From Flavobacterium sp. (GTDB lineage Bacteria; Bacteroidota; Bacteroidia; Flavobacteriales; Flavobacteriaceae): DNA of 64,000 nt. This document shows positions 17,916-25,723 of the stretch, piece after piece; the first letter of the stretch is position 1; each line of letters opens with the position of its first letter. The DNA lies in NCBI GenBank assembly GCA_014379405.1, contig JACMLU010000016.1:124001-188000 (forward strand). The letters run 5' to 3'. The translations under genes and the position numbers were made by a program. Below the pieces are notes generated by a model that ran no database searches, had not been told where the DNA came from, and saw only the letters and a list, made by a program, of their open reading frames with translations.

Positions 17916-19250
17916 TTAATGTGCCGCATCGAATTCAAAACAACCTAAATCTGGAGCTTTTCCTTTAAACGGGAAACCAATATCAGTTCCTGCGTTTATC
18001 AATTTACTTGTGGGAGCTAATTTTAAAAAGGTAGTGTTGGGAAGACTTCCATCCGCTTGTCTTGGCGCTGTTAGAAGGCTTTCATCAAGACTTACAAAAT
18101 CAGATGAAGTGACGGTTAAATCAAAATAATTATTTTTCAATACACAACGGGATTTATCAATGTTTGCCAATTCCTTTACTTTCGCTGCAAATCCCAAGTT
18201 GTTGATCATTTCGTGATTCCAACCTGGGCCATCAGTGCCAAAATCAGTTGGGTTTAACGCCAAGCAGTTCAGCATATCATAGTTTACCCTGTTTTTGTAG
18301 GCCGTATTATTGTGCCAATAGTTTCCTTCTAAATGATGATTGGCATAAAAGCCACCTTGCTTGTTTCCAACTGCCAAACAAAAACGTATGGTGTTTTTTG
18401 GGATTGGTGTGTTATTGGCAACAACATCGTCATAAGGTTTTCTTCCTTTGGCGTATCCACCCACTTTAAATCCATTTCCATCACCCCGACTTACAAAATC
18501 AGAAGAATACCCATTGTAAAAAGCCCAGCAATTTTCTATTACAACAGCTTCTGCATTATTGATTAAATCGAATCCATCATCACTGTTAAACCAAGCTCGG
18601 CAACCTCTGAAAATATTATTTACACTCCCTTTTTTTAGATGTGCACCAAAACCATCAGTATTTCCTCCTTTTGCTCCTTCTGAAACCGAATCCCAGTTAT
18701 TGTAGGCATCACAATTTAATATGAGATTATTGGAACCGGACAGCATGTAAACTCCAATAGCCATACCGTCGTGCATTTTCAGTTGTTCCATTGTATTATT
18801 ACTTCCTAAGACCTCGAAACATTCGGATTGAGTATGTCCTGTTATGGTTACCTGAACACCCATTATTTCAATGCCTTTAACGTGAATGTTATCTCCTTTG
18901 ACCAAAAATGCGACGATGCGATAGTTGGTGGGTTTAATGTTTTTATAATCAAATACTGGAGTCTCGTTTGGAAAAGCCAAATAGCTGATTCCGTTTTTGT
19001 CCAGTTGGGTTACATAAGCATAGGCACGTTGATAGCTTGATATTTGATCTTCCCTCATCGAATAAAGTCCACCCCTGATGTAAACAGTATCTCCTGAACT
19101 GGCTAATTCCTGTGCTCTTTTTATGGTTTCAACTGGTTTGTCTTTACTTCCAATATTGGAATCTTTTCCATTGGGTGCCACATAAAATTCGGCAGCGAAA
19201 GTGAAAAAGGTGCTTAAAAATAATGTGATGATTAAAATTTTATTTTTCAT
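17916..19250 (-). CDS. PL9 family pectate / rhamnogalacturonan lyase
   Basis: Secreted right-handed beta-helix polysaccharide lyase of family PL9, cutting galacturonan or rhamnogalacturonan by calcium-dependent beta-elimination. The signal peptide is residues 1-20. FYVAPNGKDSNIGS opens the mature chain, as in many lyases of this fold. The calcium-site strip has GGNTDGFGAH (Asp199) and FNSDDGFDLI (Asp224, Asp225, Asp228). Lys262 in GDGNGFKVGG matches the catalytic lysine of PL9. The 444-aa length is that of the catalytic domain alone. It lies upstream of GH115 in the same unit. The 266 bp before it carry long palindromes but no TATCCTGTA motif. Confidence 0.92.
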   Translation of the reverse strand: MKNKILIITLFLSTFFTFAAEFYVAPNGKDSNIGSKDKPVETIKRAQELASSGDTVYIRGGLYSMREDQISSYQRAYAYVTQLDKNGISYLAFPNETPVFDYKNIKPTNYRIVAFLVKGDNIHVKGIEIMGVQVTITGHTQSECFEVLGSNNTMEQLKMHDGMAIGVYMLSGSNNLILNCDAYNNWDSVSEGAKGGNTDGFGAHLKKGSVNNIFRGCRAWFNSDDGFDLINNAEAVVIENCWAFYNGYSSDFVSRGDGNGFKVGGYAKGRKPYDDVVANNTPIPKNTIRFCLAVGNKQGGFYANHHLEGNYWHNNTAYKNRVNYDMLNCLALNPTDFGTDGPGWNHEMINNLGFAAKVKELANIDKSRCVLKNNYFDLTVTSSDFVSLDESLLTAPRQADGSLPNTTFLKLAPTSKLINAGTDIGFPFKGKAPDLGCFEFDAAH

Positions 19251-19354
19251 AAATTTAAATTATTATCCACAATACTACCAATTGTAAACTCCTAAAAGTC
19301 TAATTTTTTTGTCACATCAGGTGCAATTTTATTGAGCAAAATCCAGAGGATTTC

Positions 19355-19459
19355 AATGTTTATAGAAATTGATTAATTGACAAATGTTCCTACGACCCCG
19401 CTGGGGTCGAATACATCCGCTATATTTTTTCTATAAACATTTGACCTTTCCAAGGTCAT
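19355..19459. repeat. Compound palindrome (nested hairpins) upstream of PL9 gene
   Basis: Outer 14-bp perfect arms AATGTTTATAGAAA (19355-19368) and TTTCTATAAACATT (19428-19441) enclose the hairpin CGACCCCGCTGGGGTCG (19393-19409). A third hairpin, TGACCTTTCCAAGGTCA, follows at 19443-19459. It looks like a dispersed intergenic palindromic unit between the CE12 stop and the PL9 start. Confidence 0.55.
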
Positions 19460-19516
19460 TTGAATCTTTAATTTAATGACTCGAACTAATGATAAGACAA
19501 TTTATTAAAGCCAAGA

Positions 19517-21025
19517 CTATTTTGCAGGAATCTCAATGTACTCTTTCAACGCACATTCTTTAATTTTTTTAAGACTTTCGGCGACCGTGAGCGCATTTAG
19601 ATTGGCGCCTTCAATACCGGTATGGGTATGGTCTTTTGGGAAAAATGCTTTTACTGTTTCTTTGCCTAAAGCTTCGTATTTCAAGGCTACAAGTTCATTT
19701 AAATCGATAAAAAAAGCACCAGTATTTGCAGCAGTAATTTTCGACCATCCTCCATAAGAATCGGCTCTGCGTTCTACTTTATTATTCGGCCATTCGTTTC
19801 TAGGAGTTTGGCTCAAAACGATTGGAATAGCTCCTTTTTCTTTAGCTTCTTTGACGAATTTTTCCATATACCAGCCAAAAGTATACACCGTTTCGGTTAA
19901 ACTGTCGCGAACCACTTCTTGGGTTTCGTTGCCGTTTCCTTTGAGTGAACCCCTGAATTTTTCTTTATCAACAGCTCCGGCATCGTTATGACCAAATTGT
20001 ATCATAATAAAATCTCCCGGTTTCAATTGGTTTTTAACCGCATCCCACAATCCTTCTTTAACAAAAGTACGCGTACTTCTTCCGCCACGGGCTTTATTGA
20101 TAACTTCAATTCTAGTGGTATCGCAATATTTTGGAAACTCAACTCCCCAGCCCACGGCATTAGGATTGTTACCATTATTTGCCATTGTCGAATCACCAAT
20201 TAAATAGACTTTTTTCTTGGCAGGAAGTACAATTTTTGGATTGGGTAGAATATATTTTTTTAAAGAATTATCACTTTTTTTCAATTCATTGATAATCACC
20301 GAAGCCGAAAGTACCGCTCCTTTTGCCGAGGTATGGGTGTGATCGCGTTTGTAGAAATAGGTTCCGGTTACTTTTGCTTCGCCCAACTTTTCCATTTCAA
20401 TAGCCATATTATTGTTCAATTCGATAAAAGTTACCTTTTCTTGCTCAGCAACTTGCTTTGCCCACAAGCCGTAAGAATCATTGTTTCTAGGCACTTTTCC
20501 TTCCTTCCAATCGTTTCTTGGAATAGGGGAACAAATGATAGGAATCGCTCCTTTGGATTTGGCATCTTTTATCAGTTTTCTAATATACCAACCATAACTG
20601 TGAACCACTTCGTGTTTCTTGGTCAGCATATTGTCTATTTCCTCTGTTTCGTCGCCAATCCCTTTAATAGTTCCTCTGGCTCTGGAATCATCATTTAAAG
20701 GTCCATTATCATTATGTCCAAATTGAATCATTACATAATCGCCTTTTTTGAGTTTTTTGAAAACTACATCCCATAAACCTTTATCCTGGAAAGTTCGGCT
20801 ACTGGTGCCGCCCAAAGCGTGGTTTTCGAGCCTAACTTTTGTGGTATCCAAAAACTGGCCAATGTAATCGCCCCAGCCCCAAAGTCCGCCCGAGCCATCG
20901 CCTCTACCATTTTTTACGGTCGAATCGCCCACGGTGTAAATAGTGAGTTTTTCTTGTTTTTTGGACGTAAAATTGAAAAACAGGAATACCAAACAAAGGA
21001 TGGAAAGTATTTTAATTAATTTCAT
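19517..21025 (-). CDS. Two-domain CE12 rhamnogalacturonan acetylesterase
   Basis: Secreted esterase made of two tandem SGNH domains of the CE12 type, which deacetylate galacturonic acid in rhamnogalacturonan. The signal peptide is about residues 1-21. Domain 1 (about 27-255): GDSTVKNGRG with Ser35, HALGGTSSRTF, QFGHNDNG (Asn105) and RDHTHTS (Asp228, His231). Domain 2 (about 270-500): GDSTMANNGN with Ser279, KARGGRSTRTF, QFGHNDAG and KDHTHTG. All catalytic blocks are intact in both halves, so both may be active. Single-domain CE12 enzymes are about 250 aa, so this is a true duplication. It starts 18 bp after the GH2 stop, in the unit CE12-GH2-CE12x2. Confidence 0.92.
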   Translation of the reverse strand: MKLIKILSILCLVFLFFNFTSKKQEKLTIYTVGDSTVKNGRGDGSGGLWGWGDYIGQFLDTTKVRLENHALGGTSSRTFQDKGLWDVVFKKLKKGDYVMIQFGHNDNGPLNDDSRARGTIKGIGDETEEIDNMLTKKHEVVHSYGWYIRKLIKDAKSKGAIPIICSPIPRNDWKEGKVPRNNDSYGLWAKQVAEQEKVTFIELNNNMAIEMEKLGEAKVTGTYFYKRDHTHTSAKGAVLSASVIINELKKSDNSLKKYILPNPKIVLPAKKKVYLIGDSTMANNGNNPNAVGWGVEFPKYCDTTRIEVINKARGGRSTRTFVKEGLWDAVKNQLKPGDFIMIQFGHNDAGAVDKEKFRGSLKGNGNETQEVVRDSLTETVYTFGWYMEKFVKEAKEKGAIPIVLSQTPRNEWPNNKVERRADSYGGWSKITAANTGAFFIDLNELVALKYEALGKETVKAFFPKDHTHTGIEGANLNALTVAESLKKIKECALKEYIEIPAK

Positions 21026-21043
21026 ATATGTAAAAATCTAAAT

Positions 21044-23911
21044 TTATTTATCTATTATAACTCTAAAATCGAACCAAAGATTCATCGAAATTCCATCGTC
21101 ACCCTTTTTGATACGGATATTGGTAGCTTGACTTTCGGGTCCTTGGTGTTCCAAGGGCTTGAAGTCACGCATCGCTGGAATTTCATACATAAAGGAAATA
21201 TCGCCTTCCGGGAATGCCGGTTGCGGATAACTTCCCGGGAAACCGTTTTTGGGCAAATCGGGAGTGAATACTCTCAAAAACAAATTCTCGGATTCGCTAA
21301 AAACTTTGAATGAAGATGCACCCGCTTTTAGATTCGCACCTATAACATTGGCGTGATAGCCTTTGAATTCTGGGTAAACCAAATTTTCGAAACTTTCTCC
21401 CGTTATAGTTGTGTTATACGCTTTTTCCCAAACGCCATAAGTGGTTCCTTTGATTCGGTTTTTCCAAACGTGATAAGGCCCTTTTCCAAACCATTTCATT
21501 CCCGTAACTCCTTTTTCAGGGAAACTGAACGTGATTCCGAAAGCACTAATTTTATCTTCAAAATAAGCGCCGTCAAAACCACCGGCGTTTTCGGCATTTT
21601 TCAAAGCGACTAATTCCATTTTGAATCTACCGTCTGGGTTCATAATCCATTTTATGGACGATAAACCACCAATATAAGAAACCGAAAATACCGCATTTTC
21701 GCCTTCCTGTGCTACTTTAACTTCTTTCAATTTGGCTTTCATCCCAATAGGACGAGGGCCATTGGTCAACGGAATTACTGATGTTGAATTTTTTACAGAA
21801 AGGATTTCGCCTGTTGTTTTGTCCAAAGTTACGCTGATGTCACTTCCTTTTAAAGTCACTTCATTGGCAGTTTGAACTATAGTTGCTTTTGCTTTGGTCG
21901 TTTTGACAACCAAAAACTTGTTGGCATAAAATTTCGCTTTGTGAATAGGCCAAGTCCAAGTGTAAATTTCCTTTCCGTGGATGTCATTGGCTGTTATCGA
22001 CAAAACATCGCCTTCGAAAAAGTGGGCTGGAATGGCGAATTTAATTTTGCGAGTTTCTCCAGGTTCAATACTTGGAATGTCAATTTTTCCAGTACTTATT
22101 GTTGCGGAAACTGCGTCTGTATAAAGAATAGTTGCATCCGATTTTATCACCTTGTATTCCATTTTGCAGGAATTCAAATTGCTGAAAAGATAATCGTTGG
22201 TTATCAAAAATGAACCGTCAAAAGCATCGGTTATTTGTTTGGTTGCAAATTGAATCGGCGCCCAAACTTCTTTTACCGTATAATAACTACCTTCTTTTTC
22301 GCGATGAGGTCCTAAAATTCCATCGGCTGCCAGAGAACCTTTGGAATCAAATTTTGTATCTCCTTTCCAATCGGAACGAAACACGGCTTCATCCAGCATT
22401 GCCCACATAAATCCGCCGGCAAACAAAGGACTTTGTTTATAACGAGTCCAAAAATCTTCCAAGGCGGCTCCGTGTCCGTTATCGTAAGTTCCGTGCATAA
22501 ATTCCGTTGGGAAAAACACGTTTTCGCCATTGTTGAAACGATGCATTCCCGTTAAATAAGTTGGATAATGATGCGTGTCCCAACCGTTGAAATCAGCCCA
22601 AGGGTGAATCACGATTCTTTTTTGGGGATCATTTTCTGCAAATACTTTGTCCACATCGTAGTTCCAACCCCCTTCGTTCCCGTTATCCCAAATAATCACC
22701 GAGGGATGATTGACGTCGCGAACAACGGTTTCGGTTACTAATTTTGTTCCTGTTTTGGTGTCATACGAATTTTGCCAACCCGCCAATTCATTCAAAACAA
22801 AAAGTCCCAAGGAATCGCAAACTTCCAAGAAATGCTCGTCTGGCGGATAATGACCACGCACGGCATTCATATTCATATCTTTTAATAAATTTCCGTCCAA
22901 TAGACTGATTCGCTTGCTGGTGCTTCGTCCACCTTTCGGCCAAAAGGAATGACGATTGATTCCTTTCATTATGATTTTGGTTCCGTTTACGTAGATTCCG
23001 TCTTTCTTTTTGAACTCCAAAGTTCTGAAGCCAATTCTTTTTTCCACTTTATGAATGGCGGTTCCGTTTTGCTTTAAAACCAATTCCAAGTCGTATAAAT
23101 TTGGCGTTTCGGTATTCCAGGGTTTTACGTTTTTCCATTGGGCAGCAATCGTTTCTTTAGTGCTTTTGGCTTTTATTGGAAAGGAAAAAGTTGCGAATTT
23201 CTCGCCATCCAAACCTTTTAAAGTAGCTTCGATAACGGCATTTTTAGTAATATTTTTAAGGTTCATATCAACTGTGATAGAACCATCCATTTTTGGATTT
23301 ATCGCAATATGTTGAATTTGTGTTTTAGGTGAAACCTCTAACCAAACCGGACGATAAATGCCGCCAAACAACCACCAATCGGCTCTGCGTTCGGCAGCAT
23401 TGACAGATGGATTTGCCGAATGTTTCCAAACGTGGACTTCCAGAATGTTTTTGGCGCCAAAGTTTAAAAGAGCCGTAATATCATATTTGAATTCATAAAA
23501 ACCACCTTGATGAATTTCTCCGGCCAATTTTCCGTTGACTTTTACTTCGGTATCGGTCATTGCACCGCCAAAGGCAATTAGAATATCCTTGCCTTTGTAA
23601 TCGGCAGGAATTTCAAATTCATATTTGTACAAACCTTCTTCCTTGCTTGGTTCTTTTTGGTTCAATTCCTTGTACCATCGGCCATACGTGTATTCGCCAA
23701 AACCTTCCAATTCCCATTGCGAAGGAACATTGATTTTCGACCAAGTCTTGCTGCTATTGCCATCGGTGCAATAGAAATCCCATTGTACGGGATGTTCAAA
23801 ATCTTTACCGGAAAGGAATACTTTATCGGTTTGTTGTGCAAAACTATTTAGCGCAGTAAAAGTGGTTAGTGCAGCAATAGCAAGGAGTAAAATGTTTTTT
23901 TTAAGTAACAT
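21044..23911 (-). CDS. GH2 beta-galactosidase (LacZ-like, secreted)
   Basis: Exported five-domain GH2 beta-galactosidase (955 aa). ATG at 23911 is chosen instead of an upstream in-frame codon because it opens the signal peptide (residues 1-26, ending NSFA-Q) and avoids overlap with the CE12 gene. A jelly-roll domain has RRADWWLFGGIYRPVWL. The barrel holds MKGINRHSFWP, MNAVRGHYPPDE, acid/base Glu413 in NGNEGGWN and nucleophile Glu470 in PTEFMHG. A C-terminal beta-galactosidase small-chain-like domain has WFGKGPYHVWKNR and SYPQPAFP. It probably removes beta-galactose from pectic galactan or arabinogalactan side chains. It sits between two CE12 genes in one minus-strand unit. Confidence 0.94.
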   Translation of the reverse strand: MLLKKNILLLAIAALTTFTALNSFAQQTDKVFLSGKDFEHPVQWDFYCTDGNSSKTWSKINVPSQWELEGFGEYTYGRWYKELNQKEPSKEEGLYKYEFEIPADYKGKDILIAFGGAMTDTEVKVNGKLAGEIHQGGFYEFKYDITALLNFGAKNILEVHVWKHSANPSVNAAERRADWWLFGGIYRPVWLEVSPKTQIQHIAINPKMDGSITVDMNLKNITKNAVIEATLKGLDGEKFATFSFPIKAKSTKETIAAQWKNVKPWNTETPNLYDLELVLKQNGTAIHKVEKRIGFRTLEFKKKDGIYVNGTKIIMKGINRHSFWPKGGRSTSKRISLLDGNLLKDMNMNAVRGHYPPDEHFLEVCDSLGLFVLNELAGWQNSYDTKTGTKLVTETVVRDVNHPSVIIWDNGNEGGWNYDVDKVFAENDPQKRIVIHPWADFNGWDTHHYPTYLTGMHRFNNGENVFFPTEFMHGTYDNGHGAALEDFWTRYKQSPLFAGGFMWAMLDEAVFRSDWKGDTKFDSKGSLAADGILGPHREKEGSYYTVKEVWAPIQFATKQITDAFDGSFLITNDYLFSNLNSCKMEYKVIKSDATILYTDAVSATISTGKIDIPSIEPGETRKIKFAIPAHFFEGDVLSITANDIHGKEIYTWTWPIHKAKFYANKFLVVKTTKAKATIVQTANEVTLKGSDISVTLDKTTGEILSVKNSTSVIPLTNGPRPIGMKAKLKEVKVAQEGENAVFSVSYIGGLSSIKWIMNPDGRFKMELVALKNAENAGGFDGAYFEDKISAFGITFSFPEKGVTGMKWFGKGPYHVWKNRIKGTTYGVWEKAYNTTITGESFENLVYPEFKGYHANVIGANLKAGASSFKVFSESENLFLRVFTPDLPKNGFPGSYPQPAFPEGDISFMYEIPAMRDFKPLEHQGPESQATNIRIKKGDDGISMNLWFDFRVIIDK

Positions 23912-23933
23912 AATTGGGTTTTTCAAAAGAGAT

Positions 23934-25268
23934 TTAATTACCATCAGGTTTTGCAATTTCAAAGCGGGCGCTCATTGGCAATGTCCAAGTTGAAAAGGAA
24001 TTGGGTTTGGTTGGATCGTAAGCAGGAGTTTCTTTGCGGATGTATTTTTTCAAAGGAAGTTCCAATTCTCGAATGCCTTTAATCACGCAAAGTGCAATTT
24101 CGTTGGCTCCAAAACTATTGAAATGGGTGTTGTCTTCCAATGCTTTTTCCTGTCCAGGGAAAGTATTGGCAGGATAATGTACCAAAGCCTTTTTTGAAGC
24201 TTCAACGCCCCAGGTTTCATATAATACGGAGGTCATTTGGGTAATGTCGATAAGCGGAACATTCATTTTTTTGGCTACCGCTCGCATCGCATCGGGAAAA
24301 TCGCCGTGGGTAGCTTTCAAAGTGCTGTTGGAATTAAAGGCGCGACGTTGCGTTGGCGTAACCAAAACTGGAATGGCTCCTTTATTTCGTGCCGTTTCCA
24401 CGTATTCAGATAGATATTTCGAGTAGGATTCCCAAGCCGTGTTTTCAGGGCCTTTTAATTTTTCGTCGTTATGTGCAAATTCAATAAACAGAAAATCGCC
24501 CGGTTTTAGCAAGGAATTTATTTTTTTCAAACGATTACTAGCTTTGAAAGAACTCAAAGCGGAACCCGAAACTGCGTAATTGGCCACCACAACTTTGTCA
24601 TCAAAATAGTTGGTGATAAATTGTCCCCAAGAGGCCCAAGGTTCTACGTCTTGATCGGTAACGGTGGAATCACCCGCCAAATAAATCACGGGAATGGTAT
24701 TTACGGGCGTTATTTTAATGCTTTGAATGGATGCATCTCCTAGAAATTCTAGAGTTAGTTTGTCATCCCAATTGAAAACTCCTAAATCTCTATCTTTTAG
24801 ACTGATTTTGGAAGTGGCGTCAATTTGAGGATTTCTAATATTTACATTAAAAGTTTGGGTTACTTGACTTTCTTTTTTTACGGAAAGTTCTCTAAGTATT
24901 AATCTTCTAGATTCAGCTTTTATAGTAACATTGGATGCTTTTTCCTTGCTTCCGATAGTTACTTCAATCCTGTAATTTCCTTCGGGAACCGCTACCGAAA
25001 AGTAGGTTGGTTTTGCGGTAGAAAAGTTGTTGGTTGTAATTTTCACATTGGAAACAGAGCCAAAATCGAACCCATATCCTGTGCTGGGAGTATAAAGTAA
25101 GGGAGTCTTGATTACTTTTCCTTTAGTAGGTTTTACAGCGGTGCCAAAATAAAATAGTTGAGAATTTTTGTCAGTATCCTGATTATTTACATTAGAATGC
25201 ATAGCAAAAAAAGTACTAGGCATCCAAAAACATAAAGCGACGAATAATAATGTTTTAATTTTTGACAA
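23934..25268 (-). CDS. CE12 rhamnogalacturonan acetylesterase with N-terminal beta domain, TTG start
   Basis: Secreted deacetylase of rhamnogalacturonan. Residues 1-22 are a signal peptide, about 35-190 form a beta-sandwich (GTAVKPTKG, YGFDFGSVSNVKI, FSVAVPEGNYRIEV) like the N-terminal module of many Bacteroidota CE12, and about 193-430 form the SGNH domain: GDSTVTDQD (Ser201), YAVSGSALSSF, EFAHND, and an Asp/His block in EDNTHFNSFG. The reading frame opens after a TAA five codons upstream of TTG at 25268. The first ATG would remove the signal peptide, so TTG is the best start. It heads the CE12-GH2-CE12x2 unit and has a TATCCTGTA motif 57 bp upstream. Confidence 0.9.
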   Translation of the reverse strand: MSKIKTLLFVALCFWMPSTFFAMHSNVNNQDTDKNSQLFYFGTAVKPTKGKVIKTPLLYTPSTGYGFDFGSVSNVKITTNNFSTAKPTYFSVAVPEGNYRIEVTIGSKEKASNVTIKAESRRLILRELSVKKESQVTQTFNVNIRNPQIDATSKISLKDRDLGVFNWDDKLTLEFLGDASIQSIKITPVNTIPVIYLAGDSTVTDQDVEPWASWGQFITNYFDDKVVVANYAVSGSALSSFKASNRLKKINSLLKPGDFLFIEFAHNDEKLKGPENTAWESYSKYLSEYVETARNKGAIPVLVTPTQRRAFNSNSTLKATHGDFPDAMRAVAKKMNVPLIDITQMTSVLYETWGVEASKKALVHYPANTFPGQEKALEDNTHFNSFGANEIALCVIKGIRELELPLKKYIRKETPAYDPTKPNSFSTWTLPMSARFEIAKPDGN

Positions 25269-25325
25269 TTTTATGAAGTTTTAATTGATTGGATTTTCAA
25301 AACTAACAGTTTCTTTTTGATATAG

Positions 25326-25334
25326 TATCCTGTA
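25326..25334. promoter_or_regulatory. Candidate PUL operator (TATCCTGTA) before CE12 unit
   Basis: TATCCTGTA inside the dyad ATAGTA-tcctg-TACTAT (25322-25338), 57 bp upstream of the CE12 start. This is the most symmetric of the four copies. Confidence 0.5.
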
Positions 25335-25480
25335 CTATGAGGTAGTAATTATTTTTAAAAGGCTGGAGTTAATTTAGTTTGAAAAGTCGCAAAATCTGAG
25401 CCTGAATACTCAGCTTTTTTAAAAGTCTTTCCAGTTTAAAATAGAATTACATTTTATTAGTACAGTTCTAGTCTATTTTG

Positions 25481-25553
25481 AATGTTGATTTTTGAAAGCA
25501 GTAAAAACAAAAAAGCCCGTAAATCCTAAGATTTACGGGCATTTAGTTCTAAT
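25481..25553. repeat. 73-bp direct repeat, copy A (with terminator hairpin)
   Basis: It differs from the 74-bp copy at 42782-42855 beside ssrA at only five positions (four substitutions and one indel). The rest of the 455-bp spacer 25269-25723 shows only the operator motif and no gene. It may mark one end of an inserted island; see the ssrA finding. Confidence 0.7.
25510..25541 (-). terminator. Terminator after the GH43 gene
   Basis: GCCCGTAAATC and GATTTACGGGC pair perfectly around the loop CTAA, and the minus strand continues TTTTTTGTTTTT. It ends the minus-strand transcript from the GH144/GH3 PUL. The same hairpin serves ssrA. Confidence 0.75.
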
Positions 25554-25723
25554 ATGGGCTTTGAAAATTGTCGTCGCTCCATTTTCGATAATTACTTACA
25601 ATTATAATTTTATTTAAAATGGTTATTCTAAATATTAAACCTTTCGAATACTATAATTAAATTTAATTTTCGTAACAATATAATTTTATACCAAATTTTT
25701 AAATAGCAACATTATTTATTTTA

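Noticed and set aside
23912..23962. 17-residue extension of the GH2 beta-galactosidase
   Set aside because: It would overlap the CE12 coding end, and the internal ATG starts a proper signal peptide.
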